Assembly (NCBI RefSeq): GCF_030160655.1
Contig: NZ_BSOT01000005.1
Span: forward strand, 1-64,000
DNA length: 64,000 nt
Source of the DNA: Agaribacter marinus
GTDB lineage: Bacteria; Pseudomonadota; Gammaproteobacteria; Enterobacterales; Alteromonadaceae
Direction of reading: 5' to 3'
Part shown: positions 1 to 6,444 of the stretch, one piece after another
Layout: every line of letters begins with the position of its first letter
Position numbering within the stretch: position 1 is the first letter of the stretch
Program-made: the position numbers and the translations under genes
Notes under the pieces: generated by a model
Database searches by the model: none
Seen by the model: only the letters and a program-made list of their open reading frames with translations
What the model was told of the DNA's origin: nothing

Positions 1-44
1 CCCACGAAAATTGGAGAGCAGCACCTTTAAAGGTGGCTCGTGGG
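1..44. repeat. Nested inverted repeat at left edge
   Basis: CCCACGA at 1-7 pairs exactly with TCGTGGG at 38-44, and inside it CACCTTTAAAGGTG (22-35) is a perfect palindrome. It could be the right part of an attC site belonging to the cassette to the left, but no GTTRRRY-type core follows it, so that is only a guess. A four-codon mini-ORF (ATG at 53, stop at 62) with a GGGGAG ribosome site follows. Confidence 0.45.
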
Positions 45-91
45 GAGTCATTATGTCTATGTGAATCTTAACATTGTAGGAGTCATTGAAT

Positions 92-391
92 ATGAGAATG
101 GTTTATACCAACGAAAATGCTGTACTTGTTAATCACGCTAAGAACATTCTAGAAAACGAAGGCATATCTACTTTTGTAAAAAATGAACAGGCTGCTACAG
201 GCGGTCACGTTAATTTTGCATTAATGGAGTTATGGATAACCATAGATGAAGACGTGCAACAAGCAAATGACTTATTAGCATCATTAACAAGTGCGCCAAC
301 GGATAAAGAATGGCAGTGCTCCAACTGCGAAGAAAAAAATGACATTTCATTCGATATTTGTTGGAAATGTAGTAATGAGGCTCCTGATTGA
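92..391 (+). CDS. DUF2007-like protein with C-terminal zinc ribbon (cassette gene)
   Basis: Short cytoplasmic protein of about 99 residues. The first ~65 residues resemble the DUF2007 putative signal-transducing fold (VYTNENAVLVNHAKNIL, then a beta strand ending LWITIDED). The end is a CxxC-x10-CxxC zinc ribbon of RanBP2-like type (WQCSNCEEKN, CWKCSN). A TTG at 86 is possible, but the GGAG at 79-82 is spaced for ATG 92. It is followed 11 bases later by an attC site, so it is the gene of an integron cassette, probably read from the array promoter or a neighbour. Its substrate or partner is unknown. The domain assignment is from pattern memory. Confidence 0.75.
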   Translation: MRMVYTNENAVLVNHAKNILENEGISTFVKNEQAATGGHVNFALMELWITIDEDVQQANDLLASLTSAPTDKEWQCSNCEEKNDISFDICWKCSNEAPD

Positions 392-401
392 CCTCAGATT
401 C

Positions 402-485
402 ACATAACAAAAACATCAACCAGAAAATTACTCGCTGGGCTATGCCCAATCGCTTCGTATTTTCTGGTTATATTAGGCGTTATAT
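402..485 (+). repeat. attC site 1
   Basis: Outer cores ACATAAC (402-408) and GTTATAT (479-485) are nearly complementary. Inside, AACCAGAAAAT pairs exactly with ATTTTCTGGTT, and the centre has a second small stem TGGGC/GCCCA. This is the imperfect hairpin that integron integrases recognise as folded single strand. It separates the genes at 92-391 and 506-976. Confidence 0.8.
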
Positions 486-505
486 TTACAAGGAAACTGC
501 TGTCT

Positions 506-976
506 ATGTTTATTAAAAAGGTAATCTTATTTGTTGTGGTAAACCTATTGGCTTCATTTGCTTATGCTGAAACATTGGAGTTTCCTAAATTAGGATTTTC
601 AATCGATGGTTTAGACTCAGCTCCTACAGGTGCGATGGTTCAACCGATTCAAATGTTTCTCCCTCCTATGAATGGCTTTGCTCCTAATGTAAATGTGCAA
701 ATACAAGCCTATAACGGAACTATTAAACAATATAGAGAATTGTCTGAGGGGCAATTTAAGCAATTTAATTTCACTTTACTTTCGATAAAAGAAACTGGAA
801 ACTCATTATCTCTCGAATATAAAGGTGCTATGCAAGGCTTAAATTTGCACTGGTATGCCAAAGCTTTTAAAAAAGGTAATTATGTTTATTTAGTTACGGC
901 AACAGGTACACAAGCGGATTGGGAAATAAATAAAGAAAAACTAATATCTAGTGTAAACAGTTTTCAACTCAAGTAA
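506..976 (+). CDS. Exported protein of unknown function (cassette gene)
   Basis: 156 residues with a clear type I signal peptide (MFIKKVILFVVVNLLASFAYA, cleavage after residue ~21), so periplasmic or secreted. The mature part is a beta-rich domain ending LYWYAKAF-type and VYLVTATGT segments, reminiscent of small lipid-binding or PsbP/DcrB-like folds, but no family is claimed. ATG 506 has an AAGGAA ribosome site at 490-495. The stop codon abuts attC site 2, the usual compact cassette arrangement. It is on the same strand as the array. Confidence 0.75.
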   Translation: MFIKKVILFVVVNLLASFAYAETLEFPKLGFSIDGLDSAPTGAMVQPIQMFLPPMNGFAPNVNVQIQAYNGTIKQYRELSEGQFKQFNFTLLSIKETGNSLSLEYKGAMQGLNLHWYAKAFKKGNYVYLVTATGTQADWEINKEKLISSVNSFQLK

Positions 977-1108
977 ATATAACAAGATACTCATGCCAGC
1001 CGCTAGCGCGATTTCGGACACACAATTAGTCGTGCAATTTGTATTTCGCTTCGCTACATTATTACAAATTACACGACTCACTGTGCGACGCATAGGATGG
1101 CGTTATAT
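977..1108 (+). repeat. attC site 2
   Basis: Perfectly complementary end cores ATATAAC (977-983) and GTTATAT (1102-1108). The interior carries a long stem, AGTCGTGCAATTTGTA against TACAAATTACACGACT with one mismatch, around a TTCGCTTCGC centre. At 132 bp it is at the long end of attC sizes, similar to sites of sedentary chromosomal integrons. Confidence 0.85.
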
Positions 1109-1112
1109 TTTT

Positions 1113-1382
1113 CTAATGATCGTCGTAATGTCCACCAATGGCGAAAATGTAAATATATTCATCATCGAATTTATAAATTAATCGATCTTTGTGTGAAATC
1201 CGTTTTGACCATAATCCTGATAAATTATGTTTTAATGGCTCTGGCTTGCCTAATCCCGAACTAGGATCGGTACGCAGCATTTCCTTAAGTATTTTGCACA
1301 GAGCCTTATGTAACCTTTTATCTTTTTCTCTCAATTGCTCATAGATTAGCCACGTTTTACCTTCAAATATTAGTGATCTCAT
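1113..1382 (-). CDS. yoeB: YoeB/Txe-family ribosome-dependent mRNA interferase toxin
   Basis: 89 residues, close to the 84 of E. coli YoeB. YoeB binds the ribosome and cuts mRNA in the A site. The expected residues can be seen: Glu in KPEPLK, Arg in RLIYKF and the terminal His-Tyr in GGHYDDH. The start overlaps the end of the antitoxin gene by 20 bases, so the two are translationally coupled. The cassette is reversed relative to the array, as is common for toxin-antitoxin cassettes that bring their own promoter. It looks intact. Confidence 0.9.
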   Translation of the reverse strand: MRSLIFEGKTWLIYEQLREKDKRLHKALCKILKEMLRTDPSSGLGKPEPLKHNLSGLWSKRISHKDRLIYKFDDEYIYIFAIGGHYDDH

Positions 1383-1635
1383 CTAATTGCTCTTGTGTTG
1401 GTTTATAGCCTTTATTGGTTGTATGCGTTTGCATTGAATCGGCAATTTGTTGCATTAAACTGTTACTCTGTAATACATGTAAAGTTTCTTGCTCTCGAGC
1501 CCAATCATCAGCACTCATCACAACAAAGTCATCACCTGCACGCCTTGTTACTTTTAAAGGTTCATGCTTGCTAATAGTTTGTTCAACATATGATTTTAAG
1601 TTGTCTCTAAATTGGTTTACGCTTATGCTATTCAT
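1363..1635 (-). CDS. yefM: YefM/Phd-family antitoxin
   Basis: 90 residues starting MNSISVNQFRDNL, the typical YefM N-terminus, so ATG at 1633-1635 is chosen over upstream in-frame starts. The N-terminal half forms the Phd/YefM dimer that binds DNA; the polar C-terminal tail (about residues 60-90) wraps the toxin. It neutralises the YoeB encoded next to it and represses the operon. A palindromic operator lies 16 bases upstream of the start. Toxin-antitoxin cassettes are thought to stabilise large integron arrays. Confidence 0.9.
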   Translation of the reverse strand: MNSISVNQFRDNLKSYVEQTISKHEPLKVTRRAGDDFVVMSADDWAREQETLHVLQSNSLMQQIADSMQTHTTNKGYKPTQEQLDEITNI

Positions 1636-1650
1636 AGTTAACTGGCTTTT

Positions 1651-1671
1651 ATGTACGGTAATGTCGTACAT
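1651..1671 (-). promoter_or_regulatory. Probable yefM-yoeB operator
   Basis: Perfect inverted repeat ATGTACG-N7-CGTACAT. E. coli YefM binds palindromes with a TGTACA-type core, so this is a good operator candidate. A TATACT -10 hexamer (complement at 1675-1680) sits just upstream on the - strand. Any -35 element would then fall inside the neighbouring attC site at 1685-1784. Confidence 0.65.
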
Positions 1672-1684
1672 TGTAGTATAAAAA

Positions 1685-1784
1685 ATATAACAAGCCAATT
1701 TAAAGGACAAAAAAACAGCTGGTTTGGCTCCTGCGTCGCTAATTGTAACCAGCTATTTTGCTGCCTCTGATTGGGGCGTTGAGG
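1685..1784 (+). repeat. attC site 3
   Basis: Core ATATAAC at 1685-1691 and GGCGTTGAGG around 1776-1784. The inner stem is CAGCTGGTT against AACCAGCTATT (ACAGCTGGTT / AACCAGCT pairing). It separates the yefM/yoeB cassette from the DUF2267 cassette. Confidence 0.75.
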
Positions 1785-1809
1785 CGTAATACTGAAGAGG
1801 TAACGAGAT

Positions 1810-2388
1810 ATGCCGGTTCCACTAGAATATGAACGGGCTTCAACAAAGTTCTATGATTATCTCGTTGATGCCAGAGATACAGCTGACCTCTGGAGTACAC
1901 ATGTAACCTACACAAAGACACAGGGTGTATTACAAGTTTTTCGTCGAAGGCTTTCGACTCAGGATGCAATAATTTTCGCAAATCTATTACCTATTTGTCT
2001 TAGGGCATTATTTGTCACTGATTGGAATGTTGATGAGGAAAAAATGCCTTTTGGGAGCCCAGAGACTATGACAAGAGAAATTAAATTGTCACGTGAACAA
2101 CACAATTTTTCAACAGAAACAGCAATTCGAGATGTTGCTGAAGCATTACGGCGGCACGTTGATGAAGAAGCTTTTGATAAGATGCTTACGCAGCTACCTG
2201 AAGGGGCTGTAGAATTTTGGACACCATGGACATTAAAAATGGTGTCGCCTAACACCGAACAACTTGTTTCATCGGAAAAACTACTTGTTCGCGCTCGCAT
2301 TTTTCAGCTGAGCAAAGCGTTAGGCAGTAAAGAAGTCTGCTCACAACTGTCGGTTTTTTTTGCACCCTTGTCAGTTTATCACAATTAA
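1810..2388 (+). CDS. DUF2267 protein, reading frame continues through attC
   Basis: Residues 1-137 match DUF2267: two similar helical repeats, each with a hydrophobic ALL/LLPICLRAL-like segment, ending near LPEGAVEFW where typical family members stop. No stop codon follows; the frame runs through attC site 4 and into the next cassette to 2388, adding about 50 unrelated residues. ATG 1810 has GAGGTAA upstream. Whether the extension is made or tolerated is unknown. The function of DUF2267 is not established. Confidence 0.7.
   Translation: MPVPLEYERASTKFYDYLVDARDTADLWSTHVTYTKTQGVLQVFRRRLSTQDAIIFANLLPICLRALFVTDWNVDEEKMPFGSPETMTREIKLSREQHNFSTETAIRDVAEALRRHVDEEAFDKMLTQLPEGAVEFWTPWTLKMVSPNTEQLVSSEKLLVRARIFQLSKALGSKEVCSQLSVFFAPLSVYHN
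2247..2325 (+). repeat. attC site 4 (inside an open reading frame)
   Basis: Consensus end cores GCCTAAC (2247-2253) and GTTAGGC (2319-2325), which are exact reverse complements. The interior stem is weak (CAACTTG against CAGCTGAG). In this frame GCCTAAC reads Pro-Asn rather than giving the usual TAA stop. Confidence 0.7.
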
Positions 2389-2480
2389 AAGCTTTAAAGT
2401 CAGTGTTATATGTTATGGTATGAAGCTTGCTTTTTAATGATTTCAGTTTCTGCTTCAAATCATTTTAAAAAGGTAATGTT

Positions 2481-2960
2481 ATGAAAAAAGTTGTGGTTTT
2501 TTTGGGATTGCTCGTTTGTGGATATGCCAATGCTGGATTGATTCAAATAACTGCTGACTCCGCTAACTCGGGCGAGCTCGGATGGTTTGTCGTCGACGAC
2601 ACTATATTTGCTGCCGACACGAGCTTAGTTGCATCACAGCTCTATGATTATAATTGGAGTGATCCTCTCAGCACTTTTTCAATTAACCCTTTTGATGTTA
2701 TAGGTGATACAGGTGTTACTCACTTCCTGCTGAGTGGAAGTGGTTGGACAGTAACAGGAGGAGGAGGTGATTCACTTACAACTGCGACAGGCGCATTATG
2801 GATTGCTGGGACTTCTTTTGTGCGATTTACTGGATATAACTCTTACTCAGATGTAACCTGGAGCACCACCGACTATACAGCTTCAGTTCCGGAACCTGCT
2901 AGCATTGTTCTTTTAGGTCTCGGCCTTGCGGGCCTTGGCTTCTCAAGAAAAAGAAGCTAG
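2481..2960 (+). CDS. PEP-CTERM anchored exported protein (cassette gene)
   Basis: 159 residues with a signal peptide (MKKVVVFLGLLVCGYANA) and a textbook PEP-CTERM tail: VPEPAS, hydrophobic segment, then SRKRS at the end. Such tails are cut by an exosortase during export to the surface or exopolysaccharide matrix. The ~115-residue middle is small-residue rich and of unknown fold. It sits between attC sites 4 and 5 and has its own terminator. The exosortase itself is not in this window. ATG 2481 follows AAGGT at 2470-2474. Confidence 0.85.
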   Translation: MKKVVVFLGLLVCGYANAGLIQITADSANSGELGWFVVDDTIFAADTSLVASQLYDYNWSDPLSTFSINPFDVIGDTGVTHFLLSGSGWTVTGGGGDSLTTATGALWIAGTSFVRFTGYNSYSDVTWSTTDYTASVPEPASIVLLGLGLAGLGFSRKRS

Positions 2961-2985
2961 TTTATTAGCTATTAGTGAGTGCGTG

Positions 2986-3010
2986 AAGCCTTGGTTATCC
3001 GGGGCTTTTT
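2986..3010 (+). terminator. Terminator after the PEP-CTERM cassette gene
   Basis: AAGCC-TTGG / CCGG-GGCTT stem with a TTAT loop followed by five T. It lies between the gene and its attC, so the PEP-CTERM transcript would stop inside its cassette. Confidence 0.65.
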
Positions 3011-3013
3011 ATT

Positions 3014-3066
3014 GCCTAACAAAGAGCCGCAGCGGACCTACGGCCGCAGAGCTTGGCATATTAGGC
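3014..3066 (+). repeat. attC site 5
   Basis: GCCTAAC (3014-3020) and ATTAGGC (3060-3066), complementary except at the G normally cut by the integrase. GC-rich interior with GCCGCAGCGG and CGGCCGCAG. At 53 bp this is the shortest site of the array. The changed base could reduce recombination. Confidence 0.65.
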
Positions 3067-3079
3067 ATTTGGAGAGTAC

Positions 3080-3433
3080 ATGGAACGTTTAAATAGTAAT
3101 GTAAGTACACTTTTGGTTTCTTCTGCTTTGGCAGTCGGAATTGTCAGCGGCGGTGCTTACTTTATCTTGGGATCATTTGAAGAAATTTTTCGAGAGTTTA
3201 ATACCCAGTTACCACTTATACTGTCTTGGGTTTTCCCTTCTTACCGTTTTTGGTGGCTTGTCGCTTTCATTTTGTTAGTTATGTTTGTTTTTTCACTCAA
3301 ACCTAAACTAAATAAATCACCAGCATTCAGTAAATTATTCTACCGCGCATCAATTATTGGTTTTTGTACTTCGGTCCTATTTATTGTATTTTCTTTAGCT
3401 TCAATTTATTGGCCTATAATGCAAAATGCCTAA
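3080..3433 (+). CDS. Small inner-membrane protein, three hydrophobic segments (cassette gene)
   Basis: 117 residues. Hydrophobic segments at about residues 10-31, 47-72 and 88-112, predicting three membrane spans; short basic loop KPKLNKSPAF between the last two. No family is recognised. ATG 3080 follows GGAGAG at 3071-3076. The TAA stop is part of the GCCTAAC core of attC site 6, a common cassette economy. Confidence 0.7.
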   Translation: MERLNSNVSTLLVSSALAVGIVSGGAYFILGSFEEIFREFNTQLPLILSWVFPSYRFWWLVAFILLVMFVFSLKPKLNKSPAFSKLFYRASIIGFCTSVLFIVFSLASIYWPIMQNA

Positions 3434-3517
3434 CAAAACAATAAACAACGTTCGTTTCACTCCCTGGGAAAAAGCCTCGCAGTCGCTCAGCTTTTGCCAG
3501 TATTGTAGACGTTAGTA
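3428..3517 (+). repeat. attC site 6
   Basis: GCCTAAC (3428-3434) and GTTAGTA (3511-3517). The inner stem CTGGGAAAAAGC pairs with GCTTTTGCCAG with single-base bulges, as expected for attC. Confidence 0.8.
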
Positions 3518-3530
3518 GCCAAAGATAATT

Positions 3531-3800
3531 ATGGATGAGTACGAATATCTAGGTAAGTTAAGGGATGCATACATTAACTCAAAAACCCCAGTAACTTTAC
3601 ATGGCGATTCTGAAGTAGTCATTAATGGTAAAAGCTATAAACAATCTATTTGGCAAGACACGGGTCAACTCGTCGTTTTTCAAGTAAGTAAACAAGGCTT
3701 TTTGAGTTCAAATTATTTTTGCCTAGGTCTCAATTTTAGCTCAAATGGTAAACCTAAAATGTTGTCAAATGAACAGCTTTGGGAAATGGGTATACCTTAA
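3531..3800 (+). CDS. Hypothetical cassette protein
   Basis: 89 residues, soluble, no signal peptide. It begins MDEYEYLGKLRDAYINS and has a beta-rich centre (PVTLHGDSEVVINGKSY) and an NEQLWEMGIP end. Not recognised. It is the only gene between attC sites 6 and 7. ATG 3531 lies 14 bases after attC; the ribosome site is weak (AAAGATAA). Confidence 0.6.
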   Translation: MDEYEYLGKLRDAYINSKTPVTLHGDSEVVINGKSYKQSIWQDTGQLVVFQVSKQGFLSSNYFCLGLNFSSNGKPKMLSNEQLWEMGIP

Positions 3801-3917
3801 TTGGCTGCTCACTGAATTTTTAAACGGCGCGACATCATCAAAAAATAGTGGTTTGAAAGGCTGTTTTAAATTAGGCATTAATAAGCGACAAAAGGATGCT
3901 TAATTTTGATGTTGGCA

Positions 3918-4024
3918 TTCTAACATAAAAATTAAACCTCGCTGCGTTCGCGAAGGACAACTACACGTGCGCCGCTTCGTGATTGTCACGCACGTGTAGT
4001 TGCCGCTTATTTTAAAAGTTATGA
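3918..4024 (+). repeat. attC site 7
   Basis: TTCTAAC (3918-3924) and GTTATGA (4018-4024). The interior has a perfect 14-base stem CAACTACACGTGCG / CGCACGTGTAGTTG. The right core overlaps an ATG, but the glutathione transferase start is placed further in (4057). The 117 bases before this site (3801-3917) contain no gene I can support. Confidence 0.8.
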
Positions 4025-4056
4025 GTATCCGCAAATTTAGAGACAAGGAGTCTATT

Positions 4057-4704
4057 TTGTTCAAGCTTTATTATTATCCAAACAATGCGAGCCTAGCTCC
4101 ACATTTTTTGCTTCATCATTTAAAAGCAGAGTATGAGCTGTTGTTAGTTGATAAAAAATCGAACTCTCAAAAGTCAGCGGATTATCTTAGGTTAAACCCA
4201 GCAGGGCGCATACCGACCTTAGTTGTTAATGACCAGCCAATATTCGAGAGTCCAGCTATCTGCATACACATCTGCGAATTGCACCCCCAATCAGATTTAA
4301 TGCCTGCGTTGGGTGCCCCGACTCGTCCCTTATTTTATCAATGGCTCGCGTTTCTCAATAATACTCTGCAAGCTGAACTCATGGTTCGCTATTATCCTCA
4401 TCGCCACACTAACGATGAAGCTACCATTCCAAATGTTATAGCGGCTCAGGACGAAAGAGTTGCTGATGCATTGTCAATTATTAACGACCAGTTAGAGCAT
4501 CAAGAATACTTGTTGGGTGATACCTTAACAGCATGTGACTACTTCTTGTTTATGCTTGCAGAATGGTCACTGCCCATTGAAAAGTCACCACTCGATTTTG
4601 AACACCTAGCAGCGTATTTGAAACGCCTTTGTTTGAACCCAACTATTAAAGCGGTTTGTGACATCGAGGGTATAGACTTAACACCTTTTGAATCATACTC
4701 ATAA
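4057..4704 (+). CDS. Glutathione S-transferase family protein (cassette gene)
   Basis: About 215 residues. The N-terminus (FKLYYYPNNASLAPHFLLH) is the thioredoxin-like domain of bacterial beta-class-like GSTs; the NPAGRIPTLVV cis-proline motif and ESPAICIHI helix follow. The C-terminal helical domain contains the usual LGDTLTACDYFLF capping motif. TTG 4057 is taken as start because AAGGAG (4045-4050) is 6 bases upstream and homologous proteins start just there. Glutathione-dependent detoxification is the family role; its substrate is unknown. The stop codon lies in attC site 8. Confidence 0.85.
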   Translation: MFKLYYYPNNASLAPHFLLHHLKAEYELLLVDKKSNSQKSADYLRLNPAGRIPTLVVNDQPIFESPAICIHICELHPQSDLMPALGAPTRPLFYQWLAFLNNTLQAELMVRYYPHRHTNDEATIPNVIAAQDERVADALSIINDQLEHQEYLLGDTLTACDYFLFMLAEWSLPIEKSPLDFEHLAAYLKRLCLNPTIKAVCDIEGIDLTPFESYS

Positions 4705-4797
4705 CAGAGCCTTCAAGACTGATTCGTAAACGCGTGCCGAACTCGCTATCGCTCAAACATGGCACACGTTCACTCGCAGCTCAAGGCGGCGTAGGTT
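4699..4797 (+). repeat. attC site 8
   Basis: TCATAAC (4699-4705) and GGCGTAGG (4788-4795), where the right core seems to have lost one T of GTTAGG. The inner stem AACGCGTGCC / GGCACACGTT has one mismatch, and the outer GCCTT pairs with AAGGC. Possibly inactive because of the core change. Confidence 0.7.
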
Positions 4798-4804
4798 TTG
4801 CTAG

Positions 4805-5165
4805 ATGAAATCCGAGTTAGACGAAATAGCCTTTTATTATTTATTCTCGGATTCAGTTGTTTTCAGTGGTGGCAGGCTCACAATATCTTTAAGCCAAGGA
4901 GCCGTATCAATTGAAAAAGAAGATGTGCCTAGACTTTCAAATCTTCGGCGTTGTTAGATTATTTAAAAAACGATACTTTGTTATTTCAGGTAACAGGGCA
5001 GGATGAAAAAATTGTTCACTACTGTGTTAAGACCGCAGATGATTGGATACATGTTTCGGCAAAGATCGGAATAGTAACGGTGTCCTTACTGTAAGATTTA
5101 CGTATCGCGATAAGAAAATACGTATTTACGGGGCGGGATATTGGCGAAAAGGAAAAAAACTTTAA
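4805..5165 (+). pseudogene. Decayed toxin gene (BrnT-like C-terminus)
   Basis: Coding similarity moves through three frames. 4805-4957 reads as a 50-residue ORF from ATG. The next frame reads VTGQDEKIVHYCVKT and DDWIHVSAK. After a one-base slip near 5064 the frame reads SNGVLTVRFTYRDKKIRIYG and then AGYWRKGKKL, stopping at 5165. The last part is like the C-terminal strand-helix of BrnT/RelE-fold toxins (TYRDKKIRI, GAGYWRKGKK). The first ORF may be unrelated. As it stands no full toxin can be made. Confidence 0.5.
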
Positions 5166-5166
5166 G

Positions 5167-5421
5167 AGCAACGAAATAACATATAGTGACGAAGAAACTG
5201 GTGATGTTAAGTTTGTTACTTATTTCTTACCATCACCATCTGAGCGACAAGACCGTAATGAAAACACTAAAATAACAATTGCGCTGAGCAAAAGAAGTGT
5301 TGAGTATTTTAAAAAAGCGGCAGTTGAAAACCACATGCAATATCAGAAATTGATACGGCAATTGTTGGATGATTATGTTACTCATCAAGATAAGGCTAAC
5401 AAGGGCAGTCAGCGGACATAG
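5167..5421 (+). pseudogene. Remnant CopG/BrnA-type antitoxin without start codon
   Basis: The frame reads YSDEETGDVKFVTYFLPSPS and then ITIALSKRSVEYFKKAA followed by an HMQYQKLIRQLLDDY helix, the ribbon-helix-helix antitoxin pattern seen beside BrnT-like toxins. No ATG, GTG or TTG is available in frame just before it; a small deletion near 5170 seems to have removed the start. The tail to the stop at 5419-5421 is translated from attC sequence. It pairs with the toxin remnant upstream. Confidence 0.6.
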
Positions 5422-5434
5422 GGGCCGCTGCTGC
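5394..5434 (+). repeat. Truncated attC site 9, distal end of array
   Basis: GGCTAAC (5394-5400) begins a typical site, with the stem GCAGTCAGCGG / CCGCTGCTGC. The right half with its GTT core is missing; instead an rnm gene fragment begins at 5435. This marks where the array was cut off. Confidence 0.55.
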
Positions 5435-5454
5435 AATTGGTTTTACCGGCAGAT
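5435..5454 (+). repeat. 20-bp direct repeat, copy A
   Basis: AATTGGTTTTACCGGCAGAT occurs here and, identical and in the same orientation, at 9243-9262. The two copies bound a 3.8-kb segment with the PEP-CTERM gene and its putative regulator. Confidence 0.85.
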
Positions 5455-5472
5455 CTGAGCTTACCTAATTGA
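5435..5472 (+). pseudogene. rnm: Fragment of rnm 3' end (copy 1)
   Basis: The frame reads LVLPADLSLPN then stop (5470-5472), matching the C-terminal strand of PHP-domain Rnm/TrpH/YciV proteins (LVLPAD in copy 2 at 9243). The first 20 bases are identical to 9243-9262, then the two diverge. No upstream rnm sequence is attached; the left neighbour is attC DNA. Confidence 0.5.
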
Positions 5473-5474
5473 AA

Positions 5475-6272
5475 TCACTTCTTACGTTTAATACCAGCGA
5501 ATCCAATCAAGGCTGAAATAAATAACCAAGCAGATGCTGGGGTAGGCACAGAGGTAATGGGTGATTGGTCCACAGGCGGAATTGGCTCCTCGCTTAAAGC
5601 ATCAAACTCGATACTTGTAATATCGACATTATACTCTCCGAAATAACTATGAGGACTATAAAACGAAATTCTCCCTTGAAACAAATATCCGTCCATCAGC
5701 TCTTGAAAACTAGTAATGCTTGGAATACCCGCGCTATCAAATGTAGTATCATCATAGTCTCGCGCGCGCAGGGTAGAACCAGAAATTACCAGATCGTTAG
5801 ATGCGACGGTATTTGAACGCCCAGCAAGCGTTAGGCCATCAATAGTGTTCGAACTTGAACCGTCTGTACCATTATAAACATGAGCAAAATCATCAGTGTC
5901 ATAGCTACCTGTATGCGTCCAGGTAACGCCGTTATCGAGTAAAAAAGTCCAACTGCTGTATTCATACCATGCTTCATCTGTGATGACGCCGTCTGCTCCC
6001 ACCGCATAATTTGTGCGATGTGGTGTGCTAGTTGAAAAATCTATTGAGCCTGTGAATGATGCGGTCTGTTGAGCCCAGTCATATTCTAAATCTCCTCCCC
6101 GGTTTTTAAGATCAAGGGTACCGTTGAAAGTTAGAAGTACAGCACTCGCTTGACCAGAAAATATTGTTAATAAGACGCTTGCAATTGTTAGCTTATTTAT
6201 AAGGTTATTTCTTATCTTAATTATTGCTAATACGAACTCAGAGACAAATGTTCTTAAGTTGAGGTTATCCAT
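5475..6272 (-). CDS. PEP-CTERM-like (VPTPA) exported protein
   Basis: 265 residues. An N-terminal extension of ~28 residues precedes the hydrophobic signal segment (LTIASVLLTIFSGQASA). The mature part is beta-rich and Ser/Thr/Asp-rich, without a recognised domain. The C-terminus VPTPASAWLFISALIGFAGI followed by KRKK is the VPxPA version of the PEP-CTERM sorting signal. It lies 172 bases downstream of, and on the same strand as, the large membrane regulator, which suggests a regulator-target pair. It is a different gene from the cassette PEP-CTERM protein at 2481. Confidence 0.8.
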   Translation of the reverse strand: MDNLNLRTFVSEFVLAIIKIRNNLINKLTIASVLLTIFSGQASAVLLTFNGTLDLKNRGGDLEYDWAQQTASFTGSIDFSTSTPHRTNYAVGADGVITDEAWYEYSSWTFLLDNGVTWTHTGSYDTDDFAHVYNGTDGSSSNTIDGLTLAGRSNTVASNDLVISGSTLRARDYDDTTFDSAGIPSITSFQELMDGYLFQGRISFYSPHSYFGEYNVDITSIEFDALSEEPIPPVDQSPITSVPTPASAWLFISALIGFAGIKRKK

Positions 6273-6444
6273 AATTTTTACTCTTAGGTGATTGTTAATA
6301 CTGGCTTTGAGAGTAATTATTTAAAGATAGAAATACCTAAAAAAAAGCTAAAAAAACCTAAAAAATACTATGATTTACGTTTACTACTGGTGCGATGATG
6401 CTTATTTCGAAAAAGTTGCAGAGGACCAACAGGCGCAGGCTAAT

